From JAQVEM01 sp964601205 (GTDB taxonomy: Bacteria > Actinomycetota > Humimicrobiia > Humimicrobiales > Humimicrobiaceae): a stretch of DNA of 64,000 nucleotides. Each line of letters begins with the position of its first letter. Position 1 is the first letter of the stretch. Position numbers and translations under genes: made by a program. The notes beneath the pieces are model-generated. The model was given only the letters and a program-made list of their open reading frames with translations, did no database searches and was not told the DNA's origin. Positions 35,624-44,578 of this stretch are shown one piece after another. The stretch covers positions 4,144-68,143 of the forward strand of contig CAZRML010000019.1 in the NCBI GenBank assembly GCA_964601205.1, in the 5' to 3' direction.

Positions 35624-38170
35624 CTAAAGTGATTTTACTCTATTTTCAATTACTGAAGTTACTTCCCTGTAGTCTTTATATTCTGATTTTTTGAACTTTA
35701 ATGGTTCCGATAACCTTACCTCTACAAGAGGCCGCCGGGGCATGTGCCTCCAGGGAAGTATCCCATTCCTTAAAATATCAAATAGACCCTCGACTCTTAC
35801 AGGTATTACGGAAACATCCATGTCGAGCGCTATAACGCCGATGCCGGGTTCAAATTTCTTTACACTTCCATCAGTGGTAACTCTTCCCTCGGGATAGATT
35901 AAAACATACCAGCCCTCATCAATCATTTTACCTGTATTCTCCATCACTTTTTTAAACCCGTAAGTTCTGGATATGGGAGAAACATTAATAAATAAATTTA
36001 TCAAAAGATAAAATCCTGCTGCTTCAATTATTCTTATCAACCATGTCCCGGTATGATAGAAAAAATGCTTAAAATGATATTCTATGGACATCAGTACGAC
36101 AACCTTCCTCCTTATATTGAAAGGTAAAGAATAAAGGATAACAAAACTATCCAGGATACTTGTATGATTGGCGGCAAATACAGCCGGCTCTCTTAACCCC
36201 TTAAGTTTTTCTTTTCCCTTCACTCTGAGCCTGCAGACAGGGAATATAAAAGGATAGATAATAAACTGAAATATAGTCCTTATAACCTGAACAGGCAGCC
36301 AGAAAGGAAAGTTATAGGAAGGTATTCTGCGTGTGCTCCTCCGGGGAGGAGACTTAATTAAATTTTCAAGCTCACTAATTTTAGTATTTCTACTGATATA
36401 AGAATCATCCACTTCCATACCATATTTATCTTCAATAATTGCTGAAAGCTGAGCCAGATCGAGGGAGTCCAGCCCGAGGTCTTTTTCAAGTTCCGCATCT
36501 TCATTAATGCTTTCGGGTCTAACTTTTTTTAAACCTTTTAATACTTCCACCACCCCTGCAAACAAAAAAGTTTTTTTACCTGGAGCTACTTCCTCTTTTT
36601 CCCCTTCTGAGAGAGCCTTTGCCACTCCGTCTCTTTTTATTTTTTTCGTAGTTGTTCTTGGAAAATCATTTCCTTTCCATATACTGTAACTATTTATGTG
36701 CTGGTACACATTTAGCTTTTTATTTGCTTCCTCTATTATTTTTCGTGGCTCTCCCTTAAAATCATCCTCGAGCAATAATACAGCATGAATTTTTAAACCC
36801 TTACCATCTTTTAATCCCAGAACTGTGCAATCCCTTACTATGTCAGATTCCTTTAATACAGATTCAATATCTTCGGGGTAAATATTTATTCCATCCTCCC
36901 TTACAATAACTGAATCTTTCCTGCCCTTAAAAATCAGATTACCTTTTTCATCCACTGCAGCCAGGTCACCGGTTTTAAACCATCCTTTAGAGAAGGCTTT
37001 CTTTGTAAGTAAAGAGTTTTTAAAATACCCCGGTGTTACATTCTTACCCCTCACGTAAATTTCACCATTTACCAGGCGTATATCCAGACCTTCCAGAGCT
37101 TTCCCGATAGAGCCCGAACCTGTAGATGCAGGATCTGCAAGGGTTACCAGCGGGGCTGTTTCAGTCAATCCATAACCCTGGAATATAGTATAAGCAATGG
37201 TTCTCCAGAACTTATCAAGATTTCTATCAAAAGCCGCTCCTCCCACCACTATGGCTACCAGCCTCCAGCCAATTTTCAGGTGAATGTTTAAAAAAGCCAG
37301 AAACCGGATCGGCCATTTAATTCTCTTAAATCTATTAAATTTCTTTTTGAACTCCTCATCTCTGAGATTAAATTTCCTGGTTATATGTTCCTTAAGCAAT
37401 TCAAGAATTTTAGGAAGAGTTCCGAGAATCCAGATTTTTTCTTTTCTTATCGCTGTCAGAATTTCTGCAGGATTTATACTCTCCATAAAAACTACCGAGC
37501 TTCCTATCATCAAAGGGATAAATATTCCTATCAGCTGCCCGTACATGTGACTCAGAGGAACAACCGATAATATCTTTAAATTCCACATAAAACGAAAGAA
37601 TTTTTTCCACTTCTCCATCACAGGCTTAATAGACCCGAGGTTTGATTCAATATTACCGCGGGTAATCATTACCCCTTTTGGGCTGGTTGTAGTACCCGAG
37701 GTAAAAATAATCTGGGCCAGGTCACCGGAGGAAATATTAAGTCCCGTATACTCTGCGGGCTTTATATCTGAAAGAATATCTTCAATATCATTAATATTGA
37801 TTAATTTAATCCGTAAAGGTTCTCTAATCATGCTACTGCTGTCTCCGCATACCATTAACTTCGCCTTTGTTTTTGCCAGTACCTTTTCTTCAAATTCAGA
37901 ACCCGAATTTAAATCAAGAGGCACAGCTACTACTCCCTCCATGAGGCATCCAAGAAAGGCGACTATCCATCCGGGTTTATTTTGCCCCTTTATTATTACT
38001 CTCTGCCCCTTCTTAATTCCATACTTTCTGAGCAGTGCAGCAAATTTTTTTGCGTGCTCGTATACTTTCTCAAAACTCCAGCGTAAAGTGCGGTATTTTC
38101 CCCGATAATAAAAGTACCTGTCCTTAGCTATTATATATTTCTTCATATAGTCGGGTAAGCCTGAACTCAT
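35624..38170 (-). CDS. Acyl-AMP ligase / acyl carrier / PlsC acyltransferase fusion
   Basis: 848 residues. Adenylation domain 1-520: IFTSGTTTSPKG (155-166), YGLTET (333-338), GWFKTGD (396-402), C-terminal Lys in RTTTKK (505-510). Carrier domain about 535-605 with phosphopantetheine Ser 569 in GLDSL. PlsC domain about 640-848 with H(x4)D in NHTSILD (His 669, Asp 674) and YPEGR (759-763). The chain reads as a self-contained machine: activate a free fatty acid, load it on its own carrier, transfer to a lysophospholipid or glycerol acceptor. E. coli Aas has acyltransferase and ligase in the opposite order and no carrier. It probably recycles membrane acyl chains. Confidence 0.85.
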   Translation of the reverse strand: MSSGLPDYMKKYIIAKDRYFYYRGKYRTLRWSFEKVYEHAKKFAALLRKYGIKKGQRVIIKGQNKPGWIVAFLGCLMEGVVAVPLDLNSGSEFEEKVLAKTKAKLMVCGDSSSMIREPLRIKLININDIEDILSDIKPAEYTGLNISSGDLAQIIFTSGTTTSPKGVMITRGNIESNLGSIKPVMEKWKKFFRFMWNLKILSVVPLSHMYGQLIGIFIPLMIGSSVVFMESINPAEILTAIRKEKIWILGTLPKILELLKEHITRKFNLRDEEFKKKFNRFKRIKWPIRFLAFLNIHLKIGWRLVAIVVGGAAFDRNLDKFWRTIAYTIFQGYGLTETAPLVTLADPASTGSGSIGKALEGLDIRLVNGEIYVRGKNVTPGYFKNSLLTKKAFSKGWFKTGDLAAVDEKGNLIFKGRKDSVIVREDGINIYPEDIESVLKESDIVRDCTVLGLKDGKGLKIHAVLLLEDDFKGEPRKIIEEANKKLNVYQHINSYSIWKGNDFPRTTTKKIKRDGVAKALSEGEKEEVAPGKKTFLFAGVVEVLKGLKKVRPESINEDAELEKDLGLDSLDLAQLSAIIEDKYGMEVDDSYISRNTKISELENLIKSPPRRSTRRIPSYNFPFWLPVQVIRTIFQFIIYPFIFPVCRLRVKGKEKLKGLREPAVFAANHTSILDSFVILYSLPFNIRRKVVVLMSIEYHFKHFFYHTGTWLIRIIEAAGFYLLINLFINVSPISRTYGFKKVMENTGKMIDEGWYVLIYPEGRVTTDGSVKKFEPGIGVIALDMDVSVIPVRVEGLFDILRNGILPWRHMPRRPLVEVRLSEPLKFKKSEYKDYREVTSVIENRVKSL

Positions 38171-38210
38171 TATAAATTTACCACCTTCTCCAGTATGTTC
38201 AGGAAAATAT

Positions 38211-38237
38211 ATTAACCCCTGCCCTGATCGGGTTAAT
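38211..38237. promoter_or_regulatory. Inverted repeat upstream of the ligase-ACP-PlsC gene
   Basis: ATTAACCC and GGGTTAAT, 8-bp perfect arms around an 11-nt centre, 41 nt upstream of the ATG. It could be an operator or a leader hairpin. It does not match the TetR operator found near 40541. Confidence 0.4.
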
Positions 38238-38428
38238 CAAGCAAATCAGCTTTATTAAAACTTTATTACATATAAATAAATCCAGCTGTTATGCTTAAAA
38301 ATATATATTTTCTTTTACTTTTTAATTATAAGATAATTAACAAAATTTAATCAAACAGGTAAAAAAAATGAAAAATCAGTGGGAATTCAGATTGGAAAAA
38401 TAAATTAAAATAAAATTAACATTAAAGC

Positions 38429-38767
38429 TTAATTAACCTTAAGGCCCTTTGTTTTCCTGTAAAGCCTGAGTTCTATTAAAGTCCATACAGCTCCGAGCAG
38501 GTCCGCGGCTCCAAAAGCTATTACAACAGGCGGTGCTAAATTAAAAAATGCTAGAGCTGACAAAACTATGATGGCAGAAAACCTGGTATGCACGGTCCAC
38601 CAAAAAAACCACAGCATTTTTTCTCCTGCAATTCCAGCCCTGATATAATAATATCCATAAAATACGAGCGTCATTCCCAGCAGCCTGACCACCACACTTC
38701 CGGATATATCCAGTCCAACAAAATTAAGAAGAACACCCGGAAATACCAGTAAAAATAAGCCTGCCAA
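38429..38767 (-). CDS. Small four-helix membrane protein of unknown function
   Basis: 112 residues from TTG 38767, nearly all hydrophobic, with about four membrane helices (LFLLVFPGVLLNFVG; VVRLLGMTLVFYGYYYI; FSAIIVLSALAFFNL; VVIAFGAADLLGAVWTLI). The frame stays open upstream for 17 more codons, reading FGIYIILAG just before, so the first helix is probably longer. A strong AGGAG at 38823-38827 precedes an in-frame ATT at 38818 by 4 nt, which may be the real start. Resembles generic small membrane proteins of the kind found beside SDR genes. Downstream of the SDR by 101 nt on the same strand. Confidence 0.65.
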   Translation of the reverse strand: MAGLFLLVFPGVLLNFVGLDISGSVVVRLLGMTLVFYGYYYIRAGIAGEKMLWFFWWTVHTRFSAIIVLSALAFFNLAPPVVIAFGAADLLGAVWTLIELRLYRKTKGLKVN

Positions 38768-38868
38768 TATGATATAAATTCCAAAAAAAAATATACTTTT
38801 TGACAGCCTGCTGATAATAAAACTCCTTTTTAAATTTAACTGTTTTTAAATTATAAAGTTAAAATGAT

Positions 38869-39876
38869 TTAATGCGCATCCAGTATAACCCTGCCTTTTA
38901 CCCTCGCCCTGACGCTGCCTGCAGCATAATCCTTCTTCCTTAAATAAGGTGACTTATTAAGCAGCCAGTAGCGAATAAAAGGCCTTAACATCCGGGTAAG
39001 ATATCTTTTAAATCCCAGGTGTTTCTTAATATCATCCAGGAAATCATCCAATCCTTTAAACTGATAATTCAGAAGCCTCTGGCTTTCCTCAGTATCTATC
39101 CAGTCAAGGTAGAAAGGATCCGATGTAAATGCTTCCTCCGGTAACATTCCAATGCCAACGACTTCCATAACTTTTCCTACAAAATCTCTCTGGTACACCT
39201 GACAGGAAGGTCCACCTCCGACAAGAAGGGTTTTGCCCCGAATACTTTCGCCGGTAGCCGCATTAGCCAGTGCTATACCGGCGTCATGGGCATGGATTAA
39301 TTCAATTCTGTTACCGGTAGGAACTTTGAAAAGAAGCGGGTCCATCTCGCATAATGATACACTCAATATCGCGCCCAGTCTTAAAATAACCCAGTCCAGA
39401 CCGGATACCCTGATTAGCTGTTCACAGGCAACTTTATGATGGGAATAATTATCTGTGGGCATTACCGGGTCCAGCATAGTCCTGGGCGGTTTTAAATGAC
39501 CGGTTTTCCCAAACACAGAAACCGAAGAGGCAAATACAATTTTAGGTTTCACCGGAAGCGCCCTCATCGCATTTAACAAATTTCGTGTTCCCTCTACGTT
39601 AATCTCCCAGGTCCGGTTCGGTTTTTCCTCGCTCAGAGGAGGTATTACAAAAGCCAGGTGTATTACTGCATCCTGGCCTGCCACTGCTTCTTCTACATCT
39701 GTTTTACTTGTTATATCCCCCCAGATTATTTCTATATCTTTCTTAAATTCATTGTAAATCTTTATATTGGCAGGGGTTTTTAACTCTATCACTCTTACCT
39801 TACAGCCTTTTTTTAACAATTCCCGAAGGGTAAATCTTCCCACACTGCCAAAAGCACCCGTTAATAATATATTCAA
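38869..39876 (-). CDS. NAD(P)-dependent epimerase/dehydratase (extended SDR)
   Basis: 335 residues. Nucleotide motif TGAFGSVG (6-13), the strand FASSVSVFG (about 114-122) carrying the catalytic Ser, and YSHHK (Tyr-x3-Lys) as catalytic pair. Extended SDRs act on nucleotide sugars or lipid/terpenoid alcohols. The substrate is unknown. It follows a TetR gene by 45 nt and shares its autoregulated promoter, so it is probably the regulated enzyme of that unit. Confidence 0.85.
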   Translation of the reverse strand: MNILLTGAFGSVGRFTLRELLKKGCKVRVIELKTPANIKIYNEFKKDIEIIWGDITSKTDVEEAVAGQDAVIHLAFVIPPLSEEKPNRTWEINVEGTRNLLNAMRALPVKPKIVFASSVSVFGKTGHLKPPRTMLDPVMPTDNYSHHKVACEQLIRVSGLDWVILRLGAILSVSLCEMDPLLFKVPTGNRIELIHAHDAGIALANAATGESIRGKTLLVGGGPSCQVYQRDFVGKVMEVVGIGMLPEEAFTSDPFYLDWIDTEESQRLLNYQFKGLDDFLDDIKKHLGFKRYLTRMLRPFIRYWLLNKSPYLRKKDYAAGSVRARVKGRVILDAH

Positions 39877-39921
39877 TTTAAAATTCCTCCATTTTTTTAA
39901 TTTAGCCCAAAATTTCTACTC

Positions 39922-40515
39922 TTATTTTCTTATAACTCCCTCCAGAACGATCATGGGAGCTTCCTGTGCAATCCTGTCCCAGTCGGTGCCGTGAGGGTCA
40001 AGCATCCCCTGCATCACAAACCCCACTGCAACAGCTATTATCATTCTGCTTACTGTGTCCGGGCTTACTTTTTTTATTAATTTTTTTTCTATACCTTCTT
40101 CTATCAAGTTTTCAAACAACTTTAAATATTTATAATAGGACCCTATAGTAATTTTACGAAGTTTCTTATCCCTTGAAGCTCTAATCCATAATTCAATAAA
40201 AATAGGCAATTTGCTTCCAGCATCCTGGAAAATTAATTTAGCGTTAGCTATATTCATAAACATTTCCATCATATTCTTCGAATCTTTTCTGGCAGAATTA
40301 ATATATTCATCAATTATTTTTAACCATTGATTTAACATTTCCAGAAAAAGTTCCTGTTTGCTTGAAAAATGGTGGTAAAATGCACCTTTACTCATACCGG
40401 CAGTTTTACAAATTATATCAACTCCTGAAGCATCAAGACCGTATTTTGTAAAACATATTTCTGCAGCCTTTATGAGCTTCTCTCTGGACCTCCTGCCCTT
40501 TTCTTTTAAATTCAT
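39922..40515 (-). CDS. TetR-family transcriptional regulator of the SDR unit
   Basis: 197 residues from ATG 40515. N-terminal HTH: KLIKAAEICFTKYGLDASGVDIICKTAGMSKGAFYHHFSSKQELF (seen as AAEICFTKYG then GMSKGAFYHHFSSK). I prefer this start over the ATG at 40545 because that one lies inside the operator, and AGGAG stands 10 nt before 40515. The C-terminal ligand domain is hydrophobic, suggesting a lipid or aromatic ligand. Probably represses its own promoter and the SDR gene downstream. Confidence 0.88.
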   Translation of the reverse strand: MNLKEKGRRSREKLIKAAEICFTKYGLDASGVDIICKTAGMSKGAFYHHFSSKQELFLEMLNQWLKIIDEYINSARKDSKNMMEMFMNIANAKLIFQDAGSKLPIFIELWIRASRDKKLRKITIGSYYKYLKLFENLIEEGIEKKLIKKVSPDTVSRMIIAVAVGFVMQGMLDPHGTDWDRIAQEAPMIVLEGVIRK

Positions 40516-40540
40516 ATAGTCTGTACTCCTCTTAAAAAAT

Positions 40541-40554
40541 ACCAACTGGTCGGT
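40541..40554 (-). promoter_or_regulatory. TetR operator, near-perfect palindrome
   Basis: On the minus strand ACCGACCAGTTGGT, a 14-bp palindrome with one mismatch between arms, lying 5 nt downstream of the -10 box and before the regulator's ATG. This is where a repressor would block transcription. Confidence 0.7.
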
Positions 40555-40558
40555 TTAT

Positions 40559-40587
40559 ATATTATATTAAATATTATCCCCTGTCAA
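40559..40587 (-). promoter_or_regulatory. Sigma-A promoter of the TetR-SDR unit
   Basis: TTGACA (40587-40582), 17-nt spacer, TAATAT (40564-40559) on the minus strand. A consensus -35, ideal spacing and near-consensus -10. Confidence 0.75.
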
Positions 40588-40742
40588 TACAATAATATTA
40601 TTTCATTTTGATAGATAAAGCCGGACAGTAACTTGAAATTGCTGTACTTACTGTAGCACTAAAATAAAAACCCTTACCTGCAGCATTTTCTCAGGCAGAG
40701 CAAATCTTATCCATAGTTAAGATTTATATGTCTATTTACTCT

Positions 40743-42641
40743 TTAGCTCTGGCTAATCTTATGGTGATGAATAACAAACTTATCTACAAGCACCGGGTTA
40801 AATTGTGTTCCGGAACATCTGATAAGTTCCTCTTTTGCTTCTCCATCAGAAACCGGGGGACTGTAATGTCTGCCAAAAGTCATGACATCATAGGCATCTA
40901 CAATTGAGACAATACAGGCATTTATGGGTATCTGTTCTCCTTTTAATCCCTGGGGATAGCCCGAGCCATTCCACCATTCGTGATGGGACAGAATATCATC
41001 CGCAATAGATGCAATCTGGGGCGTTGATTCTGCAATTTTATAGCCTATCTCGGGATGTCTTTTAATAATCTTCCATTCCTTTGCATTTAATCTTCCTTTT
41101 TTCATTAAAATCCTGTCAGGTATTCCTACTTTTCCAATATCGTGGAGGGCAGACAGTAATTCAAGCTCATCCAGCTTATTCTGTGGTAGATTAATGGCGC
41201 GTCCAAGTTCTATAGATAGCTTTCTCAGGCGGTCTGCATGTTCCTTGGTCTCACGATTTTTTTCCCACAATATTCTTTCCAGCGATAGAATAATAGAATT
41301 ATATACGCTTTTCCTTTTAAGCAATTTATTCTTATACATATTATTCTCTGCTTCTTTTATTACTTCCCCCAGATTTTGATTCCTATTTTCTCTTGCCGAA
41401 GTTCCTATTGAAATATTCAGGGGAATCTTCTGGTCCTTTGTCTTTAAACAAATCTTATTTATCTTATCTAACACCTCTTCCACATCTTCTTCTGTAGACC
41501 TGGGAAGAAGTATAAAAAACTCATCTTCACCCCATCTGGCAATTATATCCTCTTCGCGGGCACAGTATTTTAATATCTTTGCTACCCTTTTTATCAATCT
41601 GTCCCCTTCACTATAGCCAAACGCATCATTTACCAGTTTAAGCCCATTAAGGTCGCAAATTATGAAGTTCAGGGGGAAATCCCTGTCTTTATATATATTT
41701 ACCAGAACCTTTTCAAAATATGTTCTGTTGTATAGCTCCGTCAGCTTGTCGTGGAAGCTTAGATACCTGATTCTATTTTCCGCTTTTTTCCTCTCAGTGT
41801 TATTATTAAAAATCTCCATTCTTAATTTCCTGCCATTATGCACAACATCTCTGCCTGTTACGTCCATAAATACCCTGCTCCCGGTACTTTTAATTCCCAC
41901 TGCCTCATACGGAGCATTATTATATGAATTAATTTTATTTATAACTGTATCTCTATATCCAGGTGTGATAAACTCCATTAAATTCCTACCAGTAGCATAA
42001 GAATAACTGCAGCCAAACATCTCGCAGAAGGCATCGTTTACATCTATAATCTTCCCATTATCATGGACGGCTATTCCTTCCATTGAAGATTCAAACATAT
42101 TATAAAATTTTTCTTTTATCTCTTTAAGCTCACTATCAAGTTTTTTCTTCTCTGTAATATCTTTTATAATTATCTTAAAGCCAATAATACTATCATCTTT
42201 CTTATTCTTTAAAGGCCCAAAATATACTTCCCCGAAAAGAACATCGCCATTTTTTTTATGCTGGGAAATCTCAAACGGACCTACTTCTTCTCCATTTGAA
42301 ATTGCCTTAAAAATTTTAAGATACCCGGGAATATTCGCAGTACTTATATTAACCCGCCTGGTAAAATATTTTCCTACCAGCTCAGCCCTCGAGCATCCCG
42401 AAAATCTCAGTACATTATCATTGCACTCTGTTATTACCCCTTTGCTGTCCACTATGATTATGCCTGCGGAATCAGTCTCAAGTAAGCTCCTGTACTTTAC
42501 CTCATTTTCCTCCAGCACCTTTTTATAGTTTATAAATTGTTTTCTATATTTTTCAAGATTTATAATCTTCTGGTTCATCTCAACCAGTTTATTTATTAGC
42601 TGTTCTCTTGTAATCTTTTCTATGTCCATATTTAAATGCAA
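40743..42641 (-). CDS. PAS-PAS-GGDEF-HD-GYP protein with GEDEF site
   Basis: 632 residues. Coiled N-terminus, PAS 1 about 45-165 (ends DITEKKK), PAS 2 about 175-285 (ends NNTERKK), GGDEF-type domain about 290-420, HD-GYP about 445-632. The cyclase signature is GEDEF at 371-375, with Glu for the second Gly, while the RxxD inhibitory site (Arg 362, Asp 365) remains. HD at 500-501 and HHEWWNGSGYP at 553-563 are intact. So phosphodiesterase activity looks sound, cyclase activity uncertain. Cytosolic. Confidence 0.9.
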   Translation of the reverse strand: MHLNMDIEKITREQLINKLVEMNQKIINLEKYRKQFINYKKVLEENEVKYRSLLETDSAGIIIVDSKGVITECNDNVLRFSGCSRAELVGKYFTRRVNISTANIPGYLKIFKAISNGEEVGPFEISQHKKNGDVLFGEVYFGPLKNKKDDSIIGFKIIIKDITEKKKLDSELKEIKEKFYNMFESSMEGIAVHDNGKIIDVNDAFCEMFGCSYSYATGRNLMEFITPGYRDTVINKINSYNNAPYEAVGIKSTGSRVFMDVTGRDVVHNGRKLRMEIFNNNTERKKAENRIRYLSFHDKLTELYNRTYFEKVLVNIYKDRDFPLNFIICDLNGLKLVNDAFGYSEGDRLIKRVAKILKYCAREEDIIARWGEDEFFILLPRSTEEDVEEVLDKINKICLKTKDQKIPLNISIGTSARENRNQNLGEVIKEAENNMYKNKLLKRKSVYNSIILSLERILWEKNRETKEHADRLRKLSIELGRAINLPQNKLDELELLSALHDIGKVGIPDRILMKKGRLNAKEWKIIKRHPEIGYKIAESTPQIASIADDILSHHEWWNGSGYPQGLKGEQIPINACIVSIVDAYDVMTFGRHYSPPVSDGEAKEELIRCSGTQFNPVLVDKFVIHHHKISQS

Positions 42642-42680
42642 CTGCTTAAATTTTTATACGTTTATATTTTTTACATTATT

Positions 42681-42712
42681 AAAAAAAATCAGAAGTGAAA
42701 TTTCACCCCTGA
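42681..42712 (-). terminator. Rho-independent terminator after the excisionase-like gene
   Basis: Minus strand: TCAG, GTGAAA/TTTCAC inner pairing, CTGA, then eight T. It lies 114 nt beyond the stop of the gene at 42826-43467. Confidence 0.7.
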
Positions 42713-42825
42713 CATTTTAAATCTTATTTTCCCACCATAGCCCTGAACTTATTTTTTTAAAAAAATAATAAATCCTCATTTAACAATTCTAATTTATTAA
42801 TAATGAAGAACCAGCCAGGAACAAG

Positions 42826-43467
42826 TCACGAATCATCGTCCTCATTTCCCTCCAGCTTTATATTATCTTCCTTTTCCGACAATGGATTTTCTTTCCCCCT
42901 GCCATTATCTTCTGAAAATATCTCCCCTTTATCATCGTAGCTGTTTTTTTCATTATCTTTAACCCTGTCAATATCATAATCTATGCTCAGGTCATCGTTA
43001 AAATCATTTCCCGGGACCATATCGCTTTCCCGTAAATTTTCTTCATCTATTTTTTTTAGAAATAAATTAAATTCTTCCGAGATTATTTTTTTTATTCTGC
43101 TTTTAAATTCGTCGTATTTGCACTGCAGGTAATTAATATCTTCTTCGAGCTCCTGTTTCTTTCTCAATAACTCCCTGTATAACTTTATTAATTGTGCAGT
43201 ATTGTCCTCGTAATTCTCCTTTATCTCCTCCTGTTTTTCTTCTTCTCCGGCCCCAACTTCTCCAGTATTTTTATCTTCAGCACTTTCTTCTCCCAGACTG
43301 TCCAGAAACTTTTCCATGTCTTCTTCTTTTATTTTTATAGATTGTTCCATTTTAACCGCAGGTAGTTTTTTCAGGGTAATCATATTCATTATTTCCCGTT
43401 CACTCACTCCGAGCATTTCTGTTGCTTCCTCAATAGTATAGAACTTATCACTTCTGCTAATACTCAT
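42826..43467 (-). CDS. Excisionase-type HTH protein with coiled coil and acidic tail
   Basis: 213 residues. Residues 8-60 form a helix-turn-helix of the excisionase/MerR-like HTH_17 type: FYTIEEATEMLGVSEREIMN, then LPAVKMEQSIKIKEEDMEKF. Residues about 80-145 are a charged coiled coil, and the last 65 residues are strongly acidic (D/E/N). I see no integrase or phage gene nearby, so an excisionase role is unlikely; a DNA-binding scaffold or regulator is more plausible. Single gene, divergent from zupT. Confidence 0.7.
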   Translation of the reverse strand: MSISRSDKFYTIEEATEMLGVSEREIMNMITLKKLPAVKMEQSIKIKEEDMEKFLDSLGEESAEDKNTGEVGAGEEEKQEEIKENYEDNTAQLIKLYRELLRKKQELEEDINYLQCKYDEFKSRIKKIISEEFNLFLKKIDEENLRESDMVPGNDFNDDLSIDYDIDRVKDNEKNSYDDKGEIFSEDNGRGKENPLSEKEDNIKLEGNEDDDS

Positions 43468-43649
43468 TTATGCTCCCCTGCCCGTACATTATAAATACTG
43501 TTACTAATTTTGAAACACATTTCTCGTAATTATATCATAAACTTCTTTACCTGTAGACAAATTTCATGCAAACAAATACAATATAAAAAATTATGACAAA
43601 CAATCAACGAGTGGATTATAAAATTATAATTATGAATATTTATTAAAAA

Positions 43650-44411
43650 ATGGACCCGCAATTGCTAAAACCTCTTTTGCTTACTTCTCTGGCAGGTCTT
43701 TCCACAACTATAGGAAGCGTAATAGGCCTTTTATTTAAAAGAGAAAATCCAAAGTTTATGAGTGCGGTACTTGGCTTTACGGCAGGAGTTATGGTGGGGA
43801 TTTCCTTTTTTGAACTTCTTCCCACAGGATTTGACGAACTGGGATTTCTCAGGGCAAGTATAGCCTTTTTTGTTGGTTTTATAGGCATCTTTTTAATAGA
43901 TTTCCTTATTCCTCATGAATATATAGGCCAGAAGGAAAAAATAGATGATAAAACCGATTCCAGGCTACTGAGAACCGGCCTGTTTGTCGCTCTCGGAATA
44001 GGAATCCATAATTTCCCTGAAGGTATGGCTACGTTTTACAGCTCAATGGTAGATATAAAGCTGGGAATTGCCATTGCCATTGCTATTGCCATTCATAATA
44101 TACCTGAAGGTATTGCAGTATCCGCACCGGTTTATAAAGCAACAGGCAGCAAGAAAAAAGCTTTTTTGTGGTCATTTTTATCAGGAGTGGTGGAACCAAT
44201 TGGAGCGCTGATTACAGCTCTGATACTTTATCCTTTTCTAAATTCTACAGTACTTGGATATCTTCTTTCCGGTATTGCAGGATTGATGGTTTTTATCTCC
44301 ATTGACGAACTGCTTCCGGTTTCCAAATCATACGGATATCTCCATCTGCCCATGGTCAGTTTTATAGGTGGAATGATGGTAATGATTTTAAGCCTGGTAT
44401 TTCTAAAGTAA
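43650..44411 (+). CDS. zupT: ZIP-family metal transporter
   Basis: 253 residues, eight membrane helices. The metal-path motifs are IHNFPEGMATF (helix IV) and IHNIPEGIAVSAPVY (helix V), the typical ZupT pair. Imports Zn2+, Fe2+ or related divalent ions. An 182-nt divergent promoter region separates it from the HTH gene. No Zur/Fur box recognised. Confidence 0.92.
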   Translation: MDPQLLKPLLLTSLAGLSTTIGSVIGLLFKRENPKFMSAVLGFTAGVMVGISFFELLPTGFDELGFLRASIAFFVGFIGIFLIDFLIPHEYIGQKEKIDDKTDSRLLRTGLFVALGIGIHNFPEGMATFYSSMVDIKLGIAIAIAIAIHNIPEGIAVSAPVYKATGSKKKAFLWSFLSGVVEPIGALITALILYPFLNSTVLGYLLSGIAGLMVFISIDELLPVSKSYGYLHLPMVSFIGGMMVMILSLVFLK

Positions 44412-44463
44412 AATTTTTTTATTATTTAATATATTATATCAACCTTTAATATTTTTAATAAAA

Positions 44464-44500
44464 AGCTACTACCCTGCAGTTCCCACTTGACAGGGTAGCT
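44464..44500 (-). terminator. Hairpin with T-run on the minus strand
   Basis: AGCTAC..CCCTG pairs with CAGGGTAGCT around a 14-nt loop with a short bulge. On the minus strand the stem is followed by TTTTTATT. It lies between two plus-strand genes, so it could stop antisense reading or act on both strands after zupT. Confidence 0.45.
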
Positions 44501-44578
44501 AGAATTGATAAGATTAATAAAAAGTCTGATATACACAATTAATCATATACTCAATATATAAAAATAAATGGAGAAGAA

